Shown in pieces: positions 1-8,943 of a DNA stretch of 33,302 bases. The first letter of the stretch is position 1. Each line of letters starts with the position of its first letter. Position numbers and translations under genes: made by a program. The notes under the pieces were generated by a model. The model ran no database searches. It was not told the DNA's origin and saw nothing but the letters and a program-made list of their open reading frames with translations. This stretch comes from an uncultured Coriobacteriaceae bacterium. GTDB lineage: Bacteria; Actinomycetota; Coriobacteriia; Coriobacteriales; QAMH01. Location: NCBI GenBank assembly GCA_900544245.1, contig UQUH01000016.1:1-33302 (forward strand), read 5' to 3'.

Positions 1-1886
1 TTGCGCAGTGCAAAGCCGATGAGCGCAGCTGGTATCAGGAACAGCGCAAGCTCGCCGAGCTGAACCCAGAAGTCACCGTTGTACATGCCGAACATCGCCG
101 CACGCATGGCATCGACCGTGTGAGTCGCCGGCAAGAACGGGCTCACGTTCTGCACGAAATCGGGCAGGATCTGCAAGGGATACGACCCTCCACAACCGGT
201 TATCTGCAAGATGAGCAGGCAAATCGCGAGCGCCTTTCCAAGATTGGCAAATGCAAGCACGAGGACGTATATCAGGAACGTGAAGACGAGGCCCGAGAAC
301 CACAGGTCGAGCATCAGGAGCCACGGATGCACGACCTGAACCTGCAAGAAGAAGATGTTGCCGATGCCGATGAGCGTCGTCTGCGCGAGCGAGATGCACA
401 CGAGCGAGAGAAAGCGCCCGATCAGCATCTCGCGCGGCTTGGGATTGCGAAGATTCGCCTGCGCGCGATTCGAGACGCTCGGTTTGACGACGACGAGTAT
501 GAGCAGCGACCCGATGAAGACGGCGAGCGTGGTGTAGAACGGCGCCATGGCCGAGCCGAAGTTCTCGGACGGAAACACCGCGATGCGCTCAATGCCCACC
601 GGTGCGGAAAGTGCCTCGGCCATGCTCTGCGCATCGGCACCGAGCACCGCCTGCAGCGCAGCCGGATCCCCGGTGACGAGTGCCTCGGAAATGCTCGTCG
701 CCAGACCACGGAGCGTGTCGGCCGATGCGCGCAGGTCCCCCGTCACCGAGCCGATCTGCGCGACGGCATCGCCCAGTATGCCCTGGGCGGAGTCCGTCGC
801 CGCCGAAATGCCGCTTTCCGCTTCCTTCATGCCGCTGATGGCCTGGGATGCATCGGCATCCAGACCCTTTGCCGCGGCGATAAGGCGGTCAAGGTCAGGC
901 TTGAGGTTCTCGTTGTAGTCCTTTCTCGCGGCCTGGATATTGGCCTGCGCGCTGGCGGCGAGCTGGTCGATGCGTTGCACGACCTCGGGGTCGAGGAGCT
1001 GCGAGAGCCCGGAGCTGTCAATCAAGGCACGTAGCTCGTCGAAGCTCGCCTGCGCCGAGGAAAGCGCTTCCTCGAGCTTGCCCTGCGCGGCCGCGATGTC
1101 CTCTGCCGCCGACGTGAGCCCGTCGGCACTCGCGTCGGCCGTCTCCATCATGGAGACGATCTCGTCTTGCGCCTGGCGAATCAGCTTGCTTCCGGAATCG
1201 AGCAGCCGCTGAGCCGATTCCAGAGTCCCGGAGTACATCTCCACGACGTCGGCAACGCGATTCGTATCCTCCGACATCGCGTTGATATGATCTGCCAGGG
1301 CGGCGATCTGCCCATGTACGTCCATGTCATCGGCATAGCGCGAGACGGATTCCGCGACCGAGAGCATCACCTCGGAGATGGACTGCGCGAAGACGGTGTT
1401 CACCTTCTCGGAAACCGTATCGGCTCCGGTCATCGTGATCTTTGGCGAGATGGCGTTCTTCTTCTCGTTCGAATAGTAGGTGATCTGCGCGCGCTCGGAA
1501 TCGTCCATGTAGAAACGCAGCATGTCGCGACTGAAATCCTTGGGTATCACGACCGCGGCGTAGTATTTGCCGCTTTTCGCTCCGTCGACCGCCTCCTCCT
1601 CACTCACGATGCGCCAGCCGATCTGGTCGTTGGCACGCAGTTCCGAGACGAGCATGTCTCCGACGTTGACGCGTATGGGCACGAGGTCGCTTTCGTAGCC
1701 CTCGTCCTCGTTGGCGACCGCGACGGTGAGATGGCCCGTGTTGTCGAAGACATCCCAGCACGCGATCAGGTTGTACCACGCGAATATGGACGGCATGACG
1801 ACCAGGCCAATCGTGATGATGGTGCTCACGACGTTGGCGAAGAGGTGCCGCAAATCGCTCTTGAACAGGGTCCAGATGTTATGCAT
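1..1886 (-). CDS. YhgE/Pip-family membrane protein, cut by the window edge
   Basis: The reading frame is open from the ATG at 1886 to the left edge, so the C-terminus is missing. The start reads MHNIWTLFKSDL, followed by one hydrophobic segment and an extracellular part with the family pattern 'AWYNL...WD...NTG.L.VAVANEDEG', also present in its neighbour. A long Ala/Ser/Asp-rich region (about residues 140-390) looks coiled-coil, and a C-terminal block of several membrane segments resembles an ABC-2-type permease domain. This is the YhgE/Pip architecture. Known members include Bacillus YhgE and the lactococcal phage infection protein; their biochemical role is unclear, though export or cell-envelope functions have been proposed. 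The start overlaps the stop of the upstream gene by 8 bp, so the two are probably translationally coupled and may form a hetero-oligomer (inference). Confidence 0.85.
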   Translation of the reverse strand, partial: MHNIWTLFKSDLRHLFANVVSTIITIGLVVMPSIFAWYNLIACWDVFDNTGHLTVAVANEDEGYESDLVPIRVNVGDMLVSELRANDQIGWRIVSEEEAVDGAKSGKYYAAVVIPKDFSRDMLRFYMDDSERAQITYYSNEKKNAISPKITMTGADTVSEKVNTVFAQSISEVMLSVAESVSRYADDMDVHGQIAALADHINAMSEDTNRVADVVEMYSGTLESAQRLLDSGSKLIRQAQDEIVSMMETADASADGLTSAAEDIAAAQGKLEEALSSAQASFDELRALIDSSGLSQLLDPEVVQRIDQLAASAQANIQAARKDYNENLKPDLDRLIAAAKGLDADASQAISGMKEAESGISAATDSAQGILGDAVAQIGSVTGDLRASADTLRGLATSISEALVTGDPAALQAVLGADAQSMAEALSAPVGIERIAVFPSENFGSAMAPFYTTLAVFIGSLLILVVVKPSVSNRAQANLRNPKPREMLIGRFLSLVCISLAQTTLIGIGNIFFLQVQVVHPWLLMLDLWFSGLVFTFLIYVLVLAFANLGKALAICLLILQITGCGGSYPLQILPDFVQNVSPFLPATHTVDAMRAAMFGMYNGDFWVQLGELALFLIPAALIGFALR

Positions 1887-4317
1887 CGCGATCACCGCCC
1901 GATGCCGAGTACCTTCCGCCCTGCGGATGCGACGAGGGCTCGTCGTCTTCGTCCGCGTCTGCTATCTGGGGCGTGGTCGCGCCGTGGACGATGTCGGCGT
2001 GTTCGAGATGATTGCGCGACAGATAGAGTTCGCGTAGCTGCTCGTCGCTCATTTTGTCGAGGCGCAGCTGACGCTCGAAGCTCGAGCGCAGGCTCTCCAC
2101 CACGATGAGGAACACGAAGACGAACGCGGTCCATCCGAGGAACAGCGTGAGGAGCACGACCTTGCCCGTCATGCCGAGCGAGAACAGCACGAGGACGATG
2201 ATGGGCACGGCGATGCCAACGATGACGGCACCGCGTATGAGACGCGGATATATCCGCTGAAAGCGCGTGTAACGCCGAATGAGCGCCTTGCGGTACTCGT
2301 CGCGATCGGCGAGCGCGCGCAGCACCTGCGAGAAGCGAAAGCGTCGCATGGGCACCTCGACGCTCTCGCCGTTGAAGATGCCACTTTGCTTTATCTCGCG
2401 TGCGACCAGGCGATTGACGTTGGAGAGCCATGGGCGCACGAGTATGCCGACAGCCATGGACACGACGAGGAAACCCAGCAATATGCAGATGTCACGTAGG
2501 TAATGCAGCCCGTAGAAGCCGCAAATGGCCTCGCGCATCGCATTGATGCCGTAGGTGAACGGAAACAGTGGGTAGATCGCCTGGAAGAACGGGGACGTCA
2601 TTTCGATGGGGTACAGGCCAGTCGCGGCCGGTATCTGCACGAAGACGAGGACGATGCAGATGCCCTTGCCCAGATGCTGCAAGGTCACCGAAAGCGCGTA
2701 GATGATGCTGAGATAGGACAGCGCAGCGACGATTGACGCGAAGAACAGCGCCGGCAGGTTGACCACGTGCATGCCGATAACGGGCAGGCCCGCGCAGCAG
2801 ACGACGGCCTGCAAGATCACGAGCAGGGCATAGAGCAGGAAGCGCCCGAGATAGCGCTGCGTGAGCGTGAGCTTGCGTATGCCGCTCGAATCGACCTCTT
2901 GGCGCAGCACCACCATCAACATGAAGGCACCGATCCAGAAGGTGAGGTTCATGAACAGCGGTGCCATGGCCGCGCCGTAGGTGTCGACCGGATAGAGCTG
3001 CACGGTATCCAGACGCGTCGGCGCGCTGATGAACTCCGCGACCTTCTCCGCATCGAACCCGTCTTCGCCGACGAAGTTCTTGAGCACGTCGGAACCCGCG
3101 AGCATCATCGCGTCGGTGTGCACGCGGTCGATCTCGTCGACCAGGCTGTCCAGAAGCGCCTGGGTCTTGCCGAGGGAGCCGGCCGCGGAATCCAGCGTCG
3201 CGACCATGTCGTCGATGACCGCCGATGCCTGCGCGATGACGATCTTCTGGCCCGCAATCGCGCCTGCCGCCTGGGAGCTCGCGCTTGCAAGGGCCCCCAG
3301 CCTCTCGCCGATCGCCGGCGCCACGTCATCGGCCAGTATCTTCGCATAGAGGTCCGCCTGGGCAGTCGCGGCATCGGCCGACGCACGCAGCTGGGAAAGC
3401 AGTTCCTTTGCCTCGTCGCTTTGCACGGGCAGTTCGGAAATCGCCCGCGCCGCCTCGGCGTAGGCGTCCGCGGCGTCCCTCATCGCCGCAGTCACGAGCG
3501 GCACGGTATCGGCCGCGAATCCCATGTAGCTGCTCTGCAACGTCGAAGCGGCATCGGATACCGAATCCATCGCGCCGGATGCGTTGTCGATGGCATCGCG
3601 GGCGGTGGCAAGGGACGCCTTGGCGCTCTGCGCCCTCCCCTTCGCCTGCTCGGCCTGATCGGCAAGCCTGCCTATCGACGCGCTCGCGTTTTCGAGTTTG
3701 GCCTCAGCCTCCTCGACCTTTGCCGAGGCCAGGGACTTCGCTCCATCCACGCGCTCGTCGGATTGCTCCAAGGCCGCGTTCAACGCCTCGGTCGCCTTGA
3801 GACTCACCGTCTCGACGAAGGTCGCATTCACGGTCGCATCCAGGGTGTTTGCCCCGGTATCGGTAATCTTGGGCGCAATCGGCCCGACCTTCTCGTTTAC
3901 GTAATAGTCGATGTCGGGTTTCTCGAAATGACCGGTCGTAAGCGTCAGGAGCTTTGCCGAGAAGTCGGACGGGATGACGAAGGCAGCGTAGCTCTTCCCC
4001 GATTTGACCTGATCCATGGCCTCATCGTAGTCGACGAACTGCCAGTCAAGCTGGTCGTTGCCGTGCAGCTCGTCGACGATCATCTCGCCGACGTCGATAT
4101 GACCCGTGAGTTCGCTATCGGCTCCCTCGTCCTCGTTCACCACACACACGTGTAGATGCCCGGTACTCTCGTAGGGATCCCAGAAGCCGAGGACGTTATA
4201 CCAGGTATAGAGCGATGGCAGCACGAGCAGGGCGAGGATGACCACCATGGCGGGCGGCACCTTCAAGAGGCGCAGGATGTCGCGCTTGAGTACACGAAAG
4301 ACGTTCTTCATGGCCAC
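1879..4317 (-). CDS. YhgE/Pip-family membrane protein, 812 aa
   Basis: Full-length paralogue of the downstream gene. It begins MAMKNVFRVLKRDILRLLK, with one N-terminal membrane helix and then the family signature with 'SLYTWYNVLGFWDPYESTG' and 'NEDEGADSE'. Residues about 180-440 are rich in Ala, Ser, Asp and Gln and look like a long coiled coil. Six or so C-terminal membrane segments follow (from 'LFMNLTFWIGAFMLMVVL'). Unlike a minimal YhgE protein it carries a further stretch of about 180 residues with two more hydrophobic segments ('GAVIVGIAVPIIVLVLFSLGM' region) and a charged, acidic cytoplasmic tail. It is first in a two-gene unit. Function is unknown beyond the family; an envelope role with its partner is inferred. 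Confidence 0.88.
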   Translation of the reverse strand: MAMKNVFRVLKRDILRLLKVPPAMVVILALLVLPSLYTWYNVLGFWDPYESTGHLHVCVVNEDEGADSELTGHIDVGEMIVDELHGNDQLDWQFVDYDEAMDQVKSGKSYAAFVIPSDFSAKLLTLTTGHFEKPDIDYYVNEKVGPIAPKITDTGANTLDATVNATFVETVSLKATEALNAALEQSDERVDGAKSLASAKVEEAEAKLENASASIGRLADQAEQAKGRAQSAKASLATARDAIDNASGAMDSVSDAASTLQSSYMGFAADTVPLVTAAMRDAADAYAEAARAISELPVQSDEAKELLSQLRASADAATAQADLYAKILADDVAPAIGERLGALASASSQAAGAIAGQKIVIAQASAVIDDMVATLDSAAGSLGKTQALLDSLVDEIDRVHTDAMMLAGSDVLKNFVGEDGFDAEKVAEFISAPTRLDTVQLYPVDTYGAAMAPLFMNLTFWIGAFMLMVVLRQEVDSSGIRKLTLTQRYLGRFLLYALLVILQAVVCCAGLPVIGMHVVNLPALFFASIVAALSYLSIIYALSVTLQHLGKGICIVLVFVQIPAATGLYPIEMTSPFFQAIYPLFPFTYGINAMREAICGFYGLHYLRDICILLGFLVVSMAVGILVRPWLSNVNRLVAREIKQSGIFNGESVEVPMRRFRFSQVLRALADRDEYRKALIRRYTRFQRIYPRLIRGAVIVGIAVPIIVLVLFSLGMTGKVVLLTLFLGWTAFVFVFLIVVESLRSSFERQLRLDKMSDEQLRELYLSRNHLEHADIVHGATTPQIADADEDDEPSSHPQGGRYSASGGDRDA

Positions 4318-4425
4318 GCGCTCAGCACCTCACCTCGTTTCGTCTGCATTCGTGCCGATAGCGTATGAGGTCATGATACTACATCGCGCATTGACACGCG
4401 AAGGACCGACGGCTGATGTTTTTCG

Positions 4426-5751
<1,326 letters not shown>

Positions 5752-5757
5752 GGCGCA

Positions 5758-5842
5758 CTCCCTTCGTTGGCATTACCCACACAGGTTCATCGGGTCGGCG
5801 TCACAAGCGCCCTCTCAGCCTGGATTACCCAAGCTCCCCGGT
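5758..5842 (-). promoter_or_regulatory. TPP riboswitch (THI element) of thiC
   Basis: Read on the minus strand, the leader contains the conserved THI-box elements in order: GGGGAGC, then CTGAGAGG, then GACCC, GAACCTG, GGTAATGCC and GAAGGGAG. The last element is also the thiC ribosome binding site, so ligand-induced folding would be expected to hide it. Control at the level of translation is therefore inferred. The whole leader is compact: the aptamer begins only about 12 nt downstream of a TATAAT box. Confidence 0.95.
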
Positions 5843-5853
5843 CATGGTTTGGG

Positions 5854-5859
5854 ATTATA
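5854..5859 (-). promoter_or_regulatory. -10 box of the thiC promoter
   Basis: TATAAT on the minus strand, preceded by TGGCA, lies just upstream of the TPP aptamer and would start RNA at about 5847. No good -35 hexamer is visible at 15-17 bp. Confidence 0.6.
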
Positions 5860-5903
5860 TGCCAGATACGACATGGAAAACTCGCAAGGGCGAAATTCCC
5901 GCG

Positions 5904-6677
5904 TTAACTCCTGCGCTGAAGCCTCTCGAGCTCAGCCTTGAGCGAAGCGTAGTGCTTCAGCTCCTCCTCGGACCAGCCCCCGAAAAGCGCCTCCTCGAGC
6001 GCTTGGCTTGCCGCCATGGCAAGTCCCTCTTGCGGATAGAGACGCTCGCGGCTGCGGTTGTAGAGGTATATTTGATCGAACATGCCCGAATCCTCGAGTA
6101 CGGCGAGATTGCACACGATCTGGTCGACGATCTTGCGATGATGGGCCGGATCGGTTGCGCGGGGCGTGGTGCCGGCAAGACGCATTTGCTCGTAGCGGAG
6201 CTGACAGGAGACGAGCGATATCTCCGGCTTGACCGCCATGAGGGCAAGCGAGACATCGTAGCCGCACTCGCGCAGGAGCGTGGCGGTTGCGAGAGGCACC
6301 TGAGACGTGCGTAGCGTACCTTCGATGACGAGGTTATAGCCGGCCGAGGAAAGCGCCTCAACGATGGCTTCCACCATCTTGCCTGCCCACTGCGCCGTGT
6401 AATCGACGGCTTTATCGCCATAGGCGCTTTGCAAAGCAAAGAAGCGCGGATGGAGCTTTCGATATTCGTCGCCGTTGACGACGATGACATCCTTTTTGAA
6501 CATCTCGAGAAACACGTGGTGAAGAGTGGTCTTGCCTGCCCCGCTTTGGCCTCCGAGCAAAACTGCCTGAGGTCTATCGTGCGGCGACAGACAAGCAGGT
6601 GCCACCATCGTCTCGAGCTGGCCAATCAGCTTTTCGGAAAACTCTTCTTCGGAATACTCCGCAAGATAGTTACCCAT
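5904..6677 (-). CDS. zeta/PezT-like toxin kinase
   Basis: Zeta toxins phosphorylate UDP-N-acetylglucosamine and so block cell wall synthesis. The 257 aa product has a Walker A motif GGQSGAGKT (residues 42-50), the NGDEYRKLHP block with the likely catalytic Asp70, and 'IEGTLRT' (about 119-124). A basic region 'TTPRATDPAHHRK' follows, where zeta enzymes bind ATP. ATG at 6677 is chosen because it begins one base after the stop codon of the upstream antitoxin gene; the frame stays open further upstream, but that part overlaps the antitoxin and has no family resemblance. The pair matches the PezAT arrangement: HTH antitoxin first, zeta kinase second. Host target and activity are known only from the family. 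Confidence 0.88.
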   Translation of the reverse strand: MGNYLAEYSEEEFSEKLIGQLETMVAPACLSPHDRPQAVLLGGQSGAGKTTLHHVFLEMFKKDVIVVNGDEYRKLHPRFFALQSAYGDKAVDYTAQWAGKMVEAIVEALSSAGYNLVIEGTLRTSQVPLATATLLRECGYDVSLALMAVKPEISLVSCQLRYEQMRLAGTTPRATDPAHHRKIVDQIVCNLAVLEDSGMFDQIYLYNRSRERLYPQEGLAMAASQALEEALFGGWSEEELKHYASLKAELERLQRRS

Positions 6678-6678
6678 G

Positions 6679-7248
6679 TCAGGCCGCCAGCGGGATATAG
6701 CGGTCTGCGAGTTTATCGAATGCGTCGAGCTGGCCCTTGATCTCTGCCAGTTTGTTCTTGTTGGAGTTTTCGGAACTGACAATAGTAGGCTTGAGCAACG
6801 CGATCTGATTGATGATGTCGGAAAACACCATTTCGCGCATTGCGTCGCCCTGCTTTCGCGCAGTTGATCTCAACGTGAATAGCTTGGCCAGAATCTCGGC
6901 TGCTTTCTCCGTAAGCACCTCTTGCGTGAGCGTGATGTGGTAGATCTCCGTCATGTCCATATCTTCATCTCCCTCGCCAAAGTAGACCTCTGCATAGACG
7001 ATTTCCTCGACGCCATGACGTTCCTTCTCGGAAAGCTCCTTGCCGTCACGGTCGAGGCAATCCATGACGAAGCGCGGCAAGCGGGCGGCACGGATGAGGT
7101 TGGCGTTAGCGCGAGAGGGCTTCTGGCCCTTCTCGTAGCGCGCGAGGCTTGCCTCCCCCAGACCGAGCAAACGAGCGAACGAGCGTTGCGAGAGGCCGTA
7201 CTTGGCGCGGATGTCCTTGATGTCCTGCGGTGTGAGTTCGTGGGCCAT
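6679..7248 (-). CDS. XRE-type antitoxin, PezA-like
   Basis: 189 aa. An N-terminal helix-turn-helix of the Xre/Cro kind is clear: 'TPQDIKDIRAKYGLSQRSF' followed by 'ARLLGLGEASLARYEKGQKPS' (residues about 6-45). The C-terminal two thirds are helical and acidic and are not recognised; in PezA-type antitoxins the C-terminal part wraps the zeta kinase. The start ATG at 7248 has a strong GAGGAGG ribosome binding site. It is the first gene of the toxin operon, with one base between its stop and the toxin start. Small palindromes directly upstream make autorepression likely (inference). Confidence 0.85.
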   Translation of the reverse strand: MAHELTPQDIKDIRAKYGLSQRSFARLLGLGEASLARYEKGQKPSRANANLIRAARLPRFVMDCLDRDGKELSEKERHGVEEIVYAEVYFGEGDEDMDMTEIYHITLTQEVLTEKAAEILAKLFTLRSTARKQGDAMREMVFSDIINQIALLKPTIVSSENSNKNKLAEIKGQLDAFDKLADRYIPLAA

Positions 7249-7269
7249 GCCCTACCTCCTCGAACAGAA

Positions 7270-7375
7270 ATCACTCATGTGATATCTTCATGCGTTCATA
7301 ATACTATAATTTGATTGCAATCGCACATATTTGCACTCATTTGATTTCACTATTGTGATTCAATAATCATTTGAT
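7270..7375. promoter_or_regulatory. cluster of four short palindromes, probable antitoxin operators
   Basis: This AT-rich stretch just upstream of the antitoxin gene holds ATCAC-TCAT-GTGAT (7270-7283), TCAC-TATT-GTGA (7347-7358) and two copies of TCATTTGA (7338-7345 and 7368-7375). The first two share half-sites and a 4-nt spacer. The proximal one lies between the likely -10 region (TATTAT near 7300 on the minus strand) and the ribosome binding site, as expected for autorepression. Confidence 0.6.
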
Positions 7376-7442
7376 ATGAAACATGCATGGTTCAATACAA
7401 CTCGACTGCACGCAAGGCACTCCACGTCGATCGCATGAGGCT

Positions 7443-7471
7443 TTGACAGTGTGCGTGCCCTCCCCTACACT
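7443..7471 (+). promoter_or_regulatory. sigma-70-type promoter of the Mef-like exporter
   Basis: TTGACA (7443-7448), a 17 bp spacer and TACACT (7466-7471) form a near-consensus promoter. RNA would start at about 7478, giving a leader of about 117 nt before the exporter start codon. Confidence 0.75.
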
Positions 7472-7503
7472 GGGCGAACCCGGATTCGATTTGAGGTGGA
7501 TGT

Positions 7504-7527
7504 ATGTGCGGAGAATTCGTCATCTAG
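7504..7527 (+). CDS. seven-codon leader ORF upstream of the exporter
   Basis: ATG at 7504 opens the peptide MCGEFVI followed by TAG. It has its own ribosome binding site GAGGTGG (7493-7499) and sits about 26 nt after the predicted transcription start. Its first codons (7505-7512) are perfectly complementary to 7566-7573, just ahead of the exporter's ribosome binding site. Leader peptides of this size control macrolide resistance genes such as erm and mef by ribosome stalling; the same role is inferred here. No translation evidence is available from sequence alone. Confidence 0.5.
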   Translation: MCGEFVI

Positions 7528-7594
7528 TCTTTCTCGGCTAAATGCCGAACGCTAGCCATTCCCATTCCGCACACTCACGTTCCGGGAGATTCCC
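7505..7594 (+). promoter_or_regulatory. structured mRNA leader of the exporter
   Basis: An outer stem TGTGCGGA (7505-7512) / TCCGCACA (7566-7573) encloses a hairpin TCGGC-TAAAT-GCCGA (7534-7548). The exporter's ribosome binding site GGGAG (7584-7588) is itself part of a possible small hairpin GGGA-GAT-TCCC (7584-7594). A ribosome translating or stalled on the leader ORF would disrupt the outer stem. The layout suits translation attenuation, though no U-tract for transcription attenuation is visible. Confidence 0.5.
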
Positions 7595-8896
7595 ATGTCA
7601 AAGAACATCTCTTCAAACCCGCCTGTGCAGGCGGGAAAACCTGCCGAATCCGCCGACACGCCCCTCACGAGCGCCGTCGGCTTGCCCCTTCCCAAGAACT
7701 GGCTGGCAATCATCAGCTTCATATGGGCCGGTCAGGCCGTCTCGATGATAACCAGCTATGCCGCGGGGTATGCCGTCGTATGGTACGTGACCGAATCCAC
7801 CGGCAGCGCGCTCGTGCTTGCCGTGATGAACATATGCGTGATGCTCCCCATCGGCCTTCTTTCCCCCTTTGGCGGCATCGTGGCCGACAAGCACAACCGC
7901 AAGATGATCATGATCGTGGCCGACGGCGCCATTGGCCTCATCTCGCTGATTGCGGGATTCATCATCCTCGCGGGCGATGTCTCGCTCGTGTTGCTCACCC
8001 TCGTCTGCGTGGCACGCGCCATCGGCCAGGCCTTCCACAGCCCGGCGATGATGGCGACCATGCCCATGCTCGTGCCCGACAAGCACCTTCTGCGCATCAA
8101 CACGCTCGACCAGTTGCTCGCCTCCATTGCCGGCATAGGCGCGCCCGCCTTCGGCATCTTCCTCTACACCACCATGGGGTTTTCCTCGGTCATGTTCCTC
8201 GACTTCATCGGAGCGCTCTTCGCCATTGCGGGACTTGCGCTTGCGAAGGTCCCCACCGTCATCGACGAGACGGCCACGCAACAGCACGTCATCGCCAACC
8301 TGCGCGACGGCTTCCGTGCCGTCGCGGCATCACGCGGTTTGCTGCTTCTCATCGTCATGGTCACCATCGGCATGATGATATTCGGCCCGCTCTCTGCCGT
8401 GTTCCCACTGATGGCATACGAGCATTTCTCGGGTGATGGCTACATGGCCTCACTCGTCGAGGCGGCATTCGGCATCGGCATGCTCGTGGGCTCGGGCATA
8501 CTCATGGCATGGGGCGGCGGCAAGAGACTCGCGGGACTTATCGCCGTGGCGGCCGTCATCGTGGGGGCGACGACGGCGGCGTGCGGGCTTCTGCCCCCGA
8601 CGGGTTTCGTCGCCTTCGTGGTGCTCGTCGCTGTGATGGCCATGGCCTGCGCATGGTTCAACGGTCCCACGATGACCCTCACACAACGCAACGTGCCCGA
8701 CGAGAAGATGGGGCGCGCCATGGGCCTGCTCAACGCCGCCATGGGGCTCGCGACGCCCATCGGCATCGCCATCGGCGGCGTGGCGGCCGAGCTCATGGGC
8801 GTGGCTCCGTTTTTCGTGGTGGACGGCATCGCGTGCCTCGTGCTGGGCCTCGTGGCCTACATCCCCAAGTCGATCCGTGCCCTCGACGAAGGCTAG
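7595..8896 (+). CDS. MFS exporter, DHA3/Mef-like
   Basis: 433 aa with about 12 membrane segments. The N-terminal part 'IWAGQAVSMITSYAAGYAV' with 'WYVTESTGSA' and the motif 'GGIVADKHNRKMIMI' match the DHA3 branch of the major facilitator superfamily, which holds the macrolide exporters MefA/MefE and related proton-driven drug pumps. The start ATG at 7595 has GGGAG at a 6 nt distance. It has its own promoter and a leader ORF, which suggests induction by its substrate. The true substrate is not readable from the sequence; a drug or toxic metabolite is inferred. It converges on the MATE gene across a palindrome. Confidence 0.87.
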   Translation: MSKNISSNPPVQAGKPAESADTPLTSAVGLPLPKNWLAIISFIWAGQAVSMITSYAAGYAVVWYVTESTGSALVLAVMNICVMLPIGLLSPFGGIVADKHNRKMIMIVADGAIGLISLIAGFIILAGDVSLVLLTLVCVARAIGQAFHSPAMMATMPMLVPDKHLLRINTLDQLLASIAGIGAPAFGIFLYTTMGFSSVMFLDFIGALFAIAGLALAKVPTVIDETATQQHVIANLRDGFRAVAASRGLLLLIVMVTIGMMIFGPLSAVFPLMAYEHFSGDGYMASLVEAAFGIGMLVGSGILMAWGGGKRLAGLIAVAAVIVGATTAACGLLPPTGFVAFVVLVAVMAMACAWFNGPTMTLTQRNVPDEKMGRAMGLLNAAMGLATPIGIAIGGVAAELMGVAPFFVVDGIACLVLGLVAYIPKSIRALDEG

Positions 8897-8903
8897 CGTA
8901 CCC

Positions 8904-8940
8904 AATGTGACAAGACGCGACGGGGCAGTTTTGTCACATT
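8904..8940. terminator. palindrome between convergent exporter genes
   Basis: AATGTGACAA (8904-8913) and its perfect complement TTGTCACATT (8931-8940) enclose a 17 nt loop. The hairpin sits between the convergent exporter genes and can serve both directions. There is no long U-tract. Confidence 0.65.
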
Positions 8941-8943
8941 TCG

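Noticed and set aside
4360..4400. GTATGAG near the YhgE promoter as a fifth copy of the dyad operator
   Set aside because: It lacks the TGG before TATGAG and the left CTCA half-site, so it does not fit the four-site pattern.
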